A stretch of 58,518 nt of DNA. Source: Pontiellaceae bacterium. Its GTDB lineage: Bacteria; Verrucomicrobiota; Kiritimatiellia; Kiritimatiellales; Pontiellaceae. Position numbers and translations under genes: made by a program. The stretch is taken from the NCBI GenBank assembly GCA_016937035.1, contig JAFGWS010000093.1, positions 1-58,518 of the forward strand, in the 5' to 3' direction. How positions within the stretch are numbered: position 1 is the stretch's first letter; each line of letters starts with the position of its first letter. The notes under the pieces were generated by a model that was given only the letters and a program-made list of their open reading frames with translations, did not search any database and was not told where the DNA came from. Positions 26,188 through 34,386 of this stretch are shown here, piece after piece.

Positions 26188-27405
26188 ATGACAGACAATC
26201 TTCATGATACGCGATTTCTGCTGAAAAACCTGATGGAAAATATGACGGACCACATCTACTTTAAGGATGTTGAGTCCCGCTTTATGATGGTGAACCGGTC
26301 ATTCTGTGATTGGACGGGGCTGGATTGTTCCAAGATTGTGGGCAAGACCGACTTTGATCTTTTTGCCCAAGCGCATGCGCAACAGGCCTACAAAGATGAA
26401 CAACAGATTATCGCCACCGGCGAACCGCTGGTGGGCGTGGAAGAAAAGGAAACCTGGCCCGACGGTCGCATTACCTGGGTTTCCACCACTAAAATGCCGT
26501 TGCGCGATGCCCACGGAGAGATCATCGGAACCTTCGGCGTATCACGCGATATCACGGAGCATAAGGAGGCCGAGCTGCGCGCGGCGTACTATGCCGAGCA
26601 GGTCCGCCGCATCAAAGAGGGCATGGAGGATGATGTCCGCATGGCCGCTGAACTCCAGAAAACCTTTTTCCCGCGCAGTTATCCCGCGTTTCCTTCATCG
26701 GCGTCTGCCGCTGAGAGCTGCGTTGAATTCAGCCATTATTATGAAGCCAGCGGATTGGTCAGCGGCGACTTCTGCACGGTCCGTCGCTTGTCAGACAGCT
26801 GCTCCGGCATTTTTCTGTGCGATGTCATGGGCCACGGCGTTCGCGCCGCGTTGGGTACGGCACTGATCTGCGCGATTGTTGAAGAGTTGGCTCCACTGGC
26901 GACCGAACCCGGAACATTCTTGGAGCGGATGAACGAGTTGCTGCTGCCGATGCTGCGGCAGGAGGATATGCTGCTCTTTGCGTCGGCCTGCTATATCGTG
27001 TTTGATGTCTCTACCGGAAAACTAACCATGGCCAGCGCCGGACATCCGATCCCGCTGCATTTTAAAGCGGACGGAAATACCGCGGATTGGCTGATGGACG
27101 ATTTAACGCTCCAAGGCGCTGCTTTAGCGATTATGGAAGACGCCACCTACGTTACGGTAGAAAAACAGCTTCAGCCAGGCGATTCGGTGGTGATGTACAC
27201 CGATGGGCTGTACGAGGTGGAACGCAGCGATGGGGAGGAATTCGGCGAAGCGCGCCTGTTGGCGGCTGCTCGTGAATTGGGGCATCTGCCGTTAAAGAAA
27301 CTTTTCCCTGCACTAAAAAAAGAGGCTTGTATGTTTGCTGAAAGTAGTGAGCTCGACGACGATGTCTGTATGGTCGGGCTCCATTTTAAACAGCCGATCG
27401 GATAG
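26188..27405 (+). CDS. PAS-domain SpoIIE-type PP2C phosphatase
   Basis: A 405-residue cytoplasmic signalling protein. The ATG at 26188 has GGAGGAG at 26175-26181; the frame extends upstream only through a TTG. The PAS domain (about 10-130) has FLLKNLMENMTDHIYFKDVE and GTFGVSRDITEHKEAE. After a short helix linker comes a RsbU/SpoIIE-type PP2C domain with SGLVSGDFCTV (metal Asp; the usual GGDFYD reads SGDFC), LCDVMGHGVRAALGTAL, ASAGHPIPLHF, VVMYTDGLYEVE and SSELDDDVCMVGL. Metal ligands are retained. It would dephosphorylate an anti-sigma-factor antagonist in response to a PAS ligand. The DUF1573 gene starts 11 bases after its stop. Confidence 0.92.
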   Translation: MTDNLHDTRFLLKNLMENMTDHIYFKDVESRFMMVNRSFCDWTGLDCSKIVGKTDFDLFAQAHAQQAYKDEQQIIATGEPLVGVEEKETWPDGRITWVSTTKMPLRDAHGEIIGTFGVSRDITEHKEAELRAAYYAEQVRRIKEGMEDDVRMAAELQKTFFPRSYPAFPSSASAAESCVEFSHYYEASGLVSGDFCTVRRLSDSCSGIFLCDVMGHGVRAALGTALICAIVEELAPLATEPGTFLERMNELLLPMLRQEDMLLFASACYIVFDVSTGKLTMASAGHPIPLHFKADGNTADWLMDDLTLQGAALAIMEDATYVTVEKQLQPGDSVVMYTDGLYEVERSDGEEFGEARLLAAARELGHLPLKKLFPALKKEACMFAESSELDDDVCMVGLHFKQPIG

Positions 27406-27416
27406 GCGGAGAAAAA

Positions 27417-28064
27417 ATGAAAAAATGGTTCACTCTAGTATGGCTCGCAGCTTCAACCGCCGGTGCCGGAATTGAATGGGAACAAGTCGATCTGGTCCTC
27501 CCGGTTGCTCCTACGCAGGTTTCTACCACGGCGGTGTATAAATTTACCAATACGGGCGACGAGCCGATAACCATTTCCCATGTCCAGGTTACCTGCGGCT
27601 GCCTGGAACCCTCACTGAGTCATGAAACCTACGGCCCGGGTGAAAAGGGCGAGCTGAATATCCTCTTTGATCTGCGTCAATACAGCGGCCCGCAGGATCG
27701 ATATGTAATCGTGGAAATGAGCGATGGATCCTACCAGGAGCTGACGATGAGTGTGGATATTCCCAAAGCTTACATCGCCGAACCCCGACTCATCGAGTGG
27801 GATAAAGGCGACGATGCGCTCCAGAAAACCATTCGAATGACCAATGCGAACACCAATTCCATTAAGCTGCTCTCCATCAAGTCGTCGAACGAAGCGGCGC
27901 TCCCTGCGCAGCTCAAAACGGTCCGCGAGGGATTTGAATACGAAGTCATCGTCACGCGCAATGTGCCCGACACCCGTGAACGCGCCATCTTCCGAATCGC
28001 CACCGAGCCGCCGCCCGGAGAGACCGAAGCGCGAACCATTACCTTCTACGGCATCGCCGAATAG
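27417..28064 (+). CDS. Secreted DUF1573 protein
   Basis: A 215-residue protein with a short signal peptide (MKKWFTLVWLAASTAGA). It has one DUF1573 domain: TTAVYKFTNTGDEPITISHV, the hallmark VTCGCLEPSLS (C-G-C), and GELNILFDLRQYSGPQDRYV. A second Ig-like half follows (about 115-215). DUF1573 domains are widespread in periplasmic proteins of PVC and Bacteroidetes; function is unknown. It starts 11 bases after the PAS-phosphatase stop with GGCGGAGA as ribosome site, so the two are cotranscribed, though a shared role is unproven. Confidence 0.88.
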   Translation: MKKWFTLVWLAASTAGAGIEWEQVDLVLPVAPTQVSTTAVYKFTNTGDEPITISHVQVTCGCLEPSLSHETYGPGEKGELNILFDLRQYSGPQDRYVIVEMSDGSYQELTMSVDIPKAYIAEPRLIEWDKGDDALQKTIRMTNANTNSIKLLSIKSSNEAALPAQLKTVREGFEYEVIVTRNVPDTRERAIFRIATEPPPGETEARTITFYGIAE

Positions 28065-28091
28065 GCCTGAATCTAACGGGTTGGCCCTATT

Positions 28092-28127
28092 CCGCTCAGC
28101 TCCTTCATCCTTCAGTCGTGAGCATCT
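28092..28127. repeat. 3'-side flank of the first AT-rich orphan gene
   Basis: CCGCTCAGCTCCTTC-N6-CAGTCGTGAGCATCT. The same 36-base element recurs at 32203-32238 with only four differences, all within the N6. In both places it lies just past the stop of an AT-rich orphan gene on the minus strand (14 and 17 bases away). It is one half of a paired flank; see the findings. Confidence 0.8.
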
Positions 28128-28140
28128 CTTATTGTTCGAA

Positions 28141-28503
28141 TTATTCGTCTTCAGCTTCTAGCTTGATCTCTCGATCATCTCTATGTGATGGATTGTTTCG
28201 ATTTATCCAGCTATCAAATATACATCCGATAACTGGAATAAATGCAAGTTTCGTTAGAATATCTGTGTTTAAAAAGACTCTGGATTTAGACCAAGCTTCG
28301 CATATGGAAATTCTTTCTGAATTAAGAATTGATGCAGCTCGTTTGCTCCATGCATTTGCATACGCTAACCAGACAAGCATACAAACAGCAACTCCAACGA
28401 ATAATGCTTCGTTCTTAAATGATTCAACTACGGTAACGACTACCCAAAACGGTATTAATCCTACTACAAAAAATCCGACAAATCTCTGAATCAACTCATT
28501 CAT
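28141..28503 (-). CDS. AT-rich orphan membrane protein (120 aa)
   Basis: I do not recognise the family. The protein has a first hydrophobic pair at residues 8-27 (VGFFVVGLIPFWVVVTVVES) and 33-50, a polar middle (NAWSKRAASILNSERISICE), then a third hydrophobic patch (about 85-100) and a charged tail. The ribosome site is strong (TAGGAGAAAT before ATG at 28503). Codon use is visibly richer in A/T than the neighbours, and the gene is bracketed by flanking repeats (28092-28127 and 28554-28611) also found around the gene at 32255-32881. It probably arrived by transfer. Confidence 0.7.
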   Translation of the reverse strand: MNELIQRFVGFFVVGLIPFWVVVTVVESFKNEALFVGVAVCMLVWLAYANAWSKRAASILNSERISICEAWSKSRVFLNTDILTKLAFIPVIGCIFDSWINRNNPSHRDDREIKLEAEDE

Positions 28504-28553
28504 ATTTCTCCTATTCCAACGATTAGGATTTTATCCGTCCAGCTTCGCTCAAC

Positions 28554-28611
28554 CATCAAGATTTTCCCATGGAACGTTGATGGCTGGACGGATAAAATTT
28601 TTTGGACTGAG
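28554..28611. repeat. 5'-side flank of the first AT-rich orphan gene (hairpin core)
   Basis: Starts CATCAAG, continues to GGAACGTTGATGGCTGG and ends GGACTGAG. The hairpin core is CATCAA...TTGATG with inner TTCC/GGAA pairing. A copy lies at 32904-32962 (CATCAAG...GGAACGTTGACGGCTGG...GGACTGAG), roughly three quarters identical by eye. Around this copy there is also a perfect 16-bp pair ATTTTATCCGTCCAGC / GCTGGACGGATAAAAT (28528-28543 and 28582-28597, within one or two bases) forming an outer stem. Confidence 0.75.
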
Positions 28612-29054
28612 CCGCAGACCAAGGGGGTGCACGGGCATGCCCAACCTATCTATGGGGAGAGTATGCTACCGGCGTCGATGTTTCAATTCGTTTTATTGCC
28701 ATCTTTTCAAGGAGTTGGGAGTTTTGGTCCTGCCCTGTTTGCACGCGGGCATTCAGCTTTTTTTGTCCGTATCGCGGGCATCCTGCCTGCCTGTGTCGGC
28801 CATGCCCGCCCCTGTCGAGTGAAGAAAAAATCGGCAAGATGGAGGTTTCTGTGGAAAATATCCATAAGGCTTTGACACTCTGCTGTTTTTGCGGTTTTAT
28901 TTGTACAAAAGGGCGCATGGCGGAGCATCCGTGCGGACGAGAGGACGCGAAAGAGGGTTGATTATGGGATCTGAAAACCAAGACAATGAATCGGGCGGAT
29001 CCTATATTTTGACGACACGGGCGGCAAAAATGAGAACAGTAGAATGTGCGGCCT

Positions 29055-29078
29055 GATCCCGCATTCCAAGGCGGGATC
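29055..29078 (+). promoter_or_regulatory. Hairpin over the ribosome site of the LysE-family gene
   Basis: GATCCCGC (29055-29062) and GCGGGATC (29071-29078) are perfect complements with an 8-base loop. The right arm is the only Shine-Dalgarno-like sequence before the ATG at 29082, so a folded leader would hide it. This is a possible translational control element. Confidence 0.5.
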
Positions 29079-29081
29079 GAA

Positions 29082-29711
29082 ATGTCTTTTTCAAACCTTA
29101 TAGTATATGCGGTCACAATCCTGGTGGCCACGATCATCCCTGGGCCCAGTATGCTTTTGGCTTTGACCCATGGGATGAAGCATGGGGCAAAAAGAACAAT
29201 GGCATCAGCGCTTGGAAATCTATTGGTCACGTTGTTGCAGGCTGCGGTCTCGATTGCCGGTTTGGGAGCAATATTGTCAGCCTCAGAAAGCCTGTTCAAC
29301 GTGATAAAACTGGCGGGTGCTGCCTATCTGATCTATATGGGCATCGTCATATGGCGTTCGCCTGATATGAGGTTTTCCGGCAACCCGTCGATTCATGGTT
29401 CCGAAAAAGCACCTCTGCGTAAAATGTTCCTTGAAGGGGTTTTGGTGACGGCCGGGAATCCCAAGGCGATCGTTTTTTTTGCGGCGGTATTCCCCCAGTT
29501 CATTGATCCGAAAAGCGCGTGCATTCCCCAGTTTGCGACTTTCATGGTAACGGGAGGAACCATTGCCTTCGGTTGTTTCATGTCTTACGCAATAGGTGGC
29601 CAGAAAATAGTCACTTTGTTTTCAAAGGCATCATTTGGGAAATACGTCAACAAAGCAATCGGGGGCACTTTCATCGGAGCCGGGATTGGACTTGCTGCGA
29701 GCAACAGATAA
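29082..29711 (+). CDS. LysE/RhtB-family amino-acid exporter
   Basis: A 209-residue inner-membrane protein with six hydrophobic segments. LysE-family signatures: ATIIPGPSMLLALTHGMKHG (the conserved P-G-P region, residues about 15-34), ALGNLLVTLLQAAVSIAGLG, KLAGAAYLIYMGIVIWRSP and FLEGVLVTAGNPKAIVFFAA with the N-P-K motif. Length is normal (about 205). It should export a neutral or basic amino acid or homoserine lactone; the substrate is not predictable. The chosen ATG follows GGCGGGATCGAA, which lies in a hairpin. Confidence 0.93.
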   Translation: MSFSNLIVYAVTILVATIIPGPSMLLALTHGMKHGAKRTMASALGNLLVTLLQAAVSIAGLGAILSASESLFNVIKLAGAAYLIYMGIVIWRSPDMRFSGNPSIHGSEKAPLRKMFLEGVLVTAGNPKAIVFFAAVFPQFIDPKSACIPQFATFMVTGGTIAFGCFMSYAIGGQKIVTLFSKASFGKYVNKAIGGTFIGAGIGLAASNR

Positions 29712-29728
29712 TTCAATGGAGCATAAAC

Positions 29729-32014
29729 ATGAAAAACAAATCCTTCAATAAGCGGTATCTTTTCTCTCTTACTTTAACCGTTCTCATCGTACTCGTCACG
29801 TCGGCGCAGGCCGGAAGCCGTTGGGACTGGGCGGATATGAGCGACGAGGAACTGGCTTTTTGTGATGAACACATGCCCGAATTTCTCGAGATTCGCAAAA
29901 CGCAGGGCGATGAAGCTGCACTGAAGGAATTGGATCGCCTCTTCCCCTTGGCCGAGGAAGAGCTCGGGCATAACTATTTTCTTGACCGTGTTGTTTGGTA
30001 CGAAGCTCAGGCACACAGCGGGAAAGTGGATGAAGCGTGGGGATTAACCCTCTATGAGTATCTTTATAACCGAGATATCGATCTCAACACACAGCCCTTA
30101 CACCTTAGCGCCGCCGATTATGTTATCCACAACAACATCATGGTATACTGCCTGAATCTCGGCAAGGCGGCCAAGGCGCGCGAGTATATCCTGCGGGTTG
30201 AAAACAGTCTCATTAACGACCGGCACTTTGACCTCACGGGCGAGTCCTACGAAGACAGGGGCCCCGTTTTTTCCTTTTTGGACGAAGCCCGAAACCGGGA
30301 CTTTCCGATCTTCCACCACGACCTCACTCCATCACTACTCGAATTAGATGAAAATCCGGAGGATCTCCGGGACTTTTTCTACTACCCAACGATGTATGGA
30401 ATCAATTATGTCGCAGAAACCGCCTTCCGCTCCGGCGACTGGGTAAAGGCCGCCGAACTGTGCGCATGGTGTATTCAATATGCCGATGAGTATGTCATCG
30501 ACCAGAGCACTATGACCGGCGAAGTCTACCACAGGGGTTCCTTTGGGAGCCGAACAATACTTGCGGACATTGCGCTGTTTCACCGATATCCCGACGAAGC
30601 CGTCCGTTTTCTCGAAAAAACGCTGGAACAGGAAAATGTGTATGACACCACCACCGAACCCGACAAAATGCGCGCGTGGTTTAAACTCATGAAAATCAAG
30701 ATCCAGCAGGGGGAACCCCTGCCTGAAAACGTGCTGGAAAAGGCCGATGAAGCTGCAGAAATGATCTCTGAATACTGGTTTTACAGCCTTGAAGAAAACA
30801 TGCAGGGCATCCTCGATAAAGCCCGGATTTATCATGCTGTGGGCAAAAAGGCCGAAGCCTGGGAGATCGTCAATGAGCTGTTTAAAGAAGCCCAACAGGA
30901 TGTTAACCCGCGCCGTATTATGCGCGTTATGGACACCGCCATCGACCTTGCGCTGGCTGACGGAGGAACGCATCCCGAACTCGAAAACTGGTTAAAAACC
31001 GCTCTTACGGATGCACGCAAGATGGGCGACAAATTCAAGGAAATCCCGCTCTACGAAAAATATGCCGACTTCCTCGTCCTGAAAGAACGTTACGCAGAGG
31101 CCTTAACCATCCAACAGGAAGCCGTCCGTCTTTCGCAGGCCGTCCGCCTGCCCAAGCGCCTTGCGGAAAATCAAACCCGACTGGCAGATATTCAGAAGCA
31201 GATGCCGACCAGTTCAATCGTCAAAATTGAACGCACCGACATTCAACCCCGACTCAGCTACTCCGCTGCGCTCCCGGAACAGGCTGTACACGGACGTTTC
31301 TATCTGCACAACCCCTCCATCAAACCCAGCAAAGGAACCCTGCTGCTGACCGGTCCAATCGAACAGACCGCGTGGGTGAAAGAGCAGGAATGGCTGATGC
31401 TCAGCACCAGCCCGCTCTATAAAGAAGCAGAATCTTCGTTATCGATCACCCTCGGCACCGGAAAAACCTGCGTCATCGATATTACCGGTGTACCGCTGGA
31501 AAACGGTGCAGGAGGAACGGTTAACTGCCAATGGATTCCCGAAGGCGCAGAAGACGCATCGGCCTTCAGTCAATGGAACTATGAAGCCGCCCAGACCGAA
31601 AAACGTACCGCCATCATCGATGCCCATGAATTCATCGACAATCCCTATTACCTCATCCCCATTAATCACATGCTGCAGCGTATCGACAGCAACAAGGCAC
31701 AGGCCGTCGACTTTTCGGTCTCTGCCTCCAACCCGATGCGCATCGAAAGTTACGACGCTGCTTCCGGTCAACTGCTGGCTGTGGATGCCGACGGCGACGG
31801 CGACTTTCTCGATGCCGGCGACTTGGTTGTGGGCGACACCAACCAAAACAACTGGCCGGACCTCTTCTTGAAAGCAGAAGACAAGAGAGCCTCGCTCGTG
31901 ATGTATGTCAAGCCGCTCGCTCCGATCACTCAGGAGATTGAGCTGATCATCAGCATTCAGGTTGACGGTACGTGGCAGACCGATGCGACGGACGTCATTA
32001 AACCGTCCGAATAA
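29729..32014 (+). CDS. Large secreted TPR-like protein with Asp-rich calcium site
   Basis: A 761-residue secreted protein. The start at 29729 (GGAG upstream) begins a signal peptide ending VTSAQA; the longer open frame runs through the LysE gene and is not used. Residues about 30-490 are helical repeats that look like tetratricopeptides (for example GKVDEAWGLTLYEYL, FLEKTLEQENVYDTT, HAVGKKAEAWEIVNELFKEA). The C-terminal 250 residues are beta-rich with an EF-hand-like loop DADGDGDFLDAGD (about residue 690). No enzyme motif is visible. Similar large TPR proteins with such loops are common in Kiritimatiellota (from memory). It starts 17 bases after the exporter gene. Confidence 0.75.
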   Translation: MKNKSFNKRYLFSLTLTVLIVLVTSAQAGSRWDWADMSDEELAFCDEHMPEFLEIRKTQGDEAALKELDRLFPLAEEELGHNYFLDRVVWYEAQAHSGKVDEAWGLTLYEYLYNRDIDLNTQPLHLSAADYVIHNNIMVYCLNLGKAAKAREYILRVENSLINDRHFDLTGESYEDRGPVFSFLDEARNRDFPIFHHDLTPSLLELDENPEDLRDFFYYPTMYGINYVAETAFRSGDWVKAAELCAWCIQYADEYVIDQSTMTGEVYHRGSFGSRTILADIALFHRYPDEAVRFLEKTLEQENVYDTTTEPDKMRAWFKLMKIKIQQGEPLPENVLEKADEAAEMISEYWFYSLEENMQGILDKARIYHAVGKKAEAWEIVNELFKEAQQDVNPRRIMRVMDTAIDLALADGGTHPELENWLKTALTDARKMGDKFKEIPLYEKYADFLVLKERYAEALTIQQEAVRLSQAVRLPKRLAENQTRLADIQKQMPTSSIVKIERTDIQPRLSYSAALPEQAVHGRFYLHNPSIKPSKGTLLLTGPIEQTAWVKEQEWLMLSTSPLYKEAESSLSITLGTGKTCVIDITGVPLENGAGGTVNCQWIPEGAEDASAFSQWNYEAAQTEKRTAIIDAHEFIDNPYYLIPINHMLQRIDSNKAQAVDFSVSASNPMRIESYDAASGQLLAVDADGDGDFLDAGDLVVGDTNQNNWPDLFLKAEDKRASLVMYVKPLAPITQEIELIISIQVDGTWQTDATDVIKPSE

Positions 32015-32202
32015 TCGGCTTACTCCGAACTCAATTTCAAGCGACGAGGACGTGCGCTTCTACGACTCAATTTGAGATTTACCGCAAGGAGCGCAGGGAT
32101 CTCAAAGACCCAATCCCCTGCATTTTTGCGTTCCATGTGATCTTTCGCGGCTAAAAATCATCATGCGTTCCGCTCCGGAGCTTGCAGGAACCGTTGAATA
32201 GA

Positions 32203-32238
32203 CCGCTCAGCTCCTTCCTGCCCCAGTCGTGAGCATCT
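32203..32238. repeat. 3'-side flank of the second AT-rich orphan gene
   Basis: Second copy of the CCGCTCAGCTCCTTC-N6-CAGTCGTGAGCATCT element (32 of 36 bases identical to 28092-28127), 17 bases past the stop of the gene at 32255-32881. Confidence 0.8.
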
Positions 32239-32254
32239 ATTCTTTTATTGACGA

Positions 32255-32881
32255 TTATTGTCTGAATCCGAACCCAAAACTTCCTGAGGAGTTGCTTTCC
32301 CCAATCAAATATTCTTTTGCTTTTTTAAATTCTTCCTCTGTTAACATTCCGCTTTCTTTCATTGCCGCCAATTGATTTATCTGCTCAGGCAAGGTCTGTT
32401 GTGATTTTGCGTATTCGGCTTTCTTTGTTTTGATCTCAGAGCAAAGTTTGTCGATGAACTCTTGTACTTCTTCTGCATTAGGTATTTGCCTGTGAAATAT
32501 TGCTTTTCTACCGCTAAATGGGTCTTGGAAAATTACAATATCGTAACTTTGTTTCTTAAACTCTATCCAACAGACAAAGGCAAAGAGCCAGAAGAATAGG
32601 GCCACAAAAAGGAATCCAATGGTGTCTTTTGAGCATCCAGGAATTGCGAAGGTGATGCCAAGTAGCGCGAAAACAAATGTACCGAAAATCATACCAATTG
32701 AGCGTCTTTTTTCTTTTACACAGTCAAGATCAAGTCTGCCAACTTCGATTGATATTTCTGTGGATTGCCCTCTGCCATAATATTCGGCTTCCAGGATACC
32801 GGTGTTTTTTAAGCGAAAGACTCGACGTCCCGCTAATCGGTTATTTTGTTCAAGACGGGCTATTGTGGTGTTGCTGTTCAT
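32255..32881 (-). CDS. AT-rich membrane protein with C-terminal SHOCT domain
   Basis: A 208-residue protein. Two hydrophobic segments at about residues 63-100 (IGMIFGTFVFALLGITFAIP, then TIGFLFVALFFWLFAFVCWI) lie between an N-terminal strand-rich part that could be a PH-like domain and a soluble C-terminus. Residues about 163-192 fit the SHOCT domain (EQINQLAAMKESGMLTEEEF, KKAKEYLI). Ends in a Gly/Phe-rich tail. SHOCT domains occur near the ends of many small membrane proteins of unknown role. AT-rich codon use and the paired flanking repeats mark it as a probable acquired unit like 28141-28503. Weak ribosome site; start uncertain. Confidence 0.7.
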   Translation of the reverse strand: MNSNTTIARLEQNNRLAGRRVFRLKNTGILEAEYYGRGQSTEISIEVGRLDLDCVKEKRRSIGMIFGTFVFALLGITFAIPGCSKDTIGFLFVALFFWLFAFVCWIEFKKQSYDIVIFQDPFSGRKAIFHRQIPNAEEVQEFIDKLCSEIKTKKAEYAKSQQTLPEQINQLAAMKESGMLTEEEFKKAKEYLIGESNSSGSFGFGFRQ

Positions 32882-33566
32882 ATCTCGTTCAGTGCCTTTT
32901 TAGGCATCAAGGTTCCACTGCGGAACGTTGACGGCTGGTTGGATTAAATCCTGATGGACTGAGTCTTTCAGCCCACGCCAACCAACTTACAAGGATTGTA
33001 TGGATGCCCGGATGGTTTCGCCATGCTTTTCTTCGGATTTCTTTTAGAATCAGTGGTGGGGTAGATTGTAAATCAAACTGTCCGGTTTTTGGATCATTGC
33101 AAGGGGTATAGCCAACACATAGTGCAAGCTTTACGGAGGAGCGGTTTCTCTTCAATCGTCAATCATCAATTGGCAATGCCAAACTGCCTGCCCTATCTGG
33201 TTTTGGGGTTGTCACGAGGGTGCAAAGCCAGCACGTAGTGCAGGCCTGTACGGGGTAACGCCTTCGCTATGTCGGTGGCGTTTTTCTGTGGACGTAAGAC
33301 GCAGGATCTTTTGAGCGCCGGTTTCAGTCTTGGGATGGATCGGCGAATGGTTTTGAGCGCTTCTTTTCGGTTGGTCTGGAAGAGGAAGTTTTATGATGAA
33401 GCGGAAGAAATATGGACAGAAAAAAAAGCAACACATTCGGGCGTTTTAACGCTGGAAAGCCCGAAGTTGCCGGAATAGATTCGGAGCTCATGGATGCATT
33501 CTGATACGGAGCAAAGTTGGCACTATTCCAGCGTATACGATGCATGTAAATCGCAAGGAGATTATA
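32882..33566. repeat. Gene-free stretch with cassette flank and degenerate direct repeats
   Basis: It holds the second copy of the 5' flank (32904-32962) and two degenerate direct repeats of about 62 bases, 33079-33140 and 33195-33257. Their shared core is GCCA(A/G)CAC(A/G)TAGTGCA followed by (A/G)GC and TACGG, with one indel. They begin with TC(C/T)GGTTTT and are about 116 bases apart. The open frame at 33269-33478 has no ribosome site and no recognisable product. Confidence 0.65.
32904..32962. repeat. 5'-side flank of the second AT-rich orphan gene
   Basis: CATCAAG ... GGAACGTTGACGGCTGG ... GGACTGAG, the counterpart of 28554-28611, located 23 bases upstream (minus-strand sense) of the SHOCT gene start. 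Inner hairpin GTTCC-N5-GGAAC pairs inside the CATCAA/TTGACG ends. No outer 16-bp stem is present here. Confidence 0.7.
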
Positions 33567-33974
33567 ATGGCTGTTATTCAGTGGACTAATGATTTGAGTG
33601 TCGGCGTGGAGAAAATTGATCGGCAACATCAAAAACTGATTGAGACGATCAACAAACTTGAGACGGCTATGGCACAAGAAAAGGAAAAAGAAGTCCTGTT
33701 TGGCGTGATTCAAGAACTCATAGCTTATGCGAAATTACATTTTAAAACAGAAGAGCAATATTTTGAACAGTTTGGCTACGAGGATGGTATTGTCCACAAA
33801 ACGCAGCACGTTAGTTTTGTTAAAAAAATATCTGAATTCTGCGAAGACTATCTCTCAGGCCGGGTTGGGCTTTCTGTAAGTATAAAAAAATTTCTTGCTG
33901 ACTGGGTAGTGGACCACATTAAAGGCTCGGATCAGAAATATACAGAGTGCTTCAACCGCAATGGATTGTATTGA
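33567..33974 (+). CDS. Bacteriohemerythrin
   Basis: A 135-residue single-domain hemerythrin. Start at 33567 follows AAGGAGATTATA. Diiron ligand pattern: VEKIDRQHQKLI (His), LHFKTEEQYF (H-x3-E), HKTQHVSF (two His) and VVDHIKGSDQKY (His...Asp). All seven ligands typical of the family can be placed. It would bind O2 reversibly in the cytoplasm for storage, sensing or protection of iron enzymes. It stands alone, without a methyl-accepting or GGDEF partner. Confidence 0.93.
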   Translation: MAVIQWTNDLSVGVEKIDRQHQKLIETINKLETAMAQEKEKEVLFGVIQELIAYAKLHFKTEEQYFEQFGYEDGIVHKTQHVSFVKKISEFCEDYLSGRVGLSVSIKKFLADWVVDHIKGSDQKYTECFNRNGLY

Positions 33975-34018
33975 GCAGAGATCCCTTGTTCTTTAAACCT
34001 AAAAAGAGCAGTTGAATT

Positions 34019-34198
34019 TCACAGCATAAGGATTTGGAAGCCGTCGTAGACGGGCGCGGAGATTCTTCCTTTTAACCCTTGGTTTTCGAGAAAGGCGAAC
34101 TCTCTTGTTTTTTCCGGGGAAAGATGCAGATTTTCTCCGGATTGCTTCTGCACACCATCAACAGTAGTGTGCGGATCCAACGTAACGGTCTTGATCAT
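34019..34198 (-). CDS. Small orphan protein (59 aa), divergent from the secretin operon
   Basis: A 59-codon frame on the minus strand from ATG at 34198 (plus-strand CAT 34196-34198) to TGA at 34019. It begins MIKTVTLDPHTTVDGVQKQS and ends FQILML. The ribosome site is excellent (AAGGAG, 6 bases before ATG). The sequence reads as a beta-rich small soluble protein with no known motif. It points away from the secretin operon and shares the 34199-34386 intergenic region with it. I rate it more likely real than not because of the ribosome site. Confidence 0.5.
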   Translation of the reverse strand: MIKTVTLDPHTTVDGVQKQSGENLHLSPEKTREFAFLENQGLKGRISAPVYDGFQILML

Positions 34199-34386
34199 GA
34201 AAAACTCCTTTGTGTTTATGGGATGAGTAATGGTAAAACAATGAACGCCAGATAGAAAAACGGGTCAGTAATCCAATGCCAGCCGGACCATCATTTGGGA
34301 GTTTTGCCATAAATGCCCGCATAATAAAGGGTTAAAAAATATCGACCGAACATTATATTTTAATCTAACAACTTAAGGATATCTAA

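Larger units (their letters stand above)
28504..29081. other. Intergenic region with a long palindrome and repeats
   Basis: No gene. It contains the large inverted repeat described separately (28527-28595), a GCGGGCA (28774-28780) / TGCCCGC (28803-28809) inverted pair around CTGCCTGCCTG, and short AT-rich spacers. The frames at 28577-28875 have no ribosome site and consist of repeat-derived Cys/Ala/Pro-rich noise. Confidence 0.5.

Noticed and set aside
29519..29728. The 70-codon upstream extension of the TPR-like protein
   Set aside because: It overlaps the LysE gene in another frame and puts the signal peptide in the middle. The ATG at 29729 has its own ribosome site.
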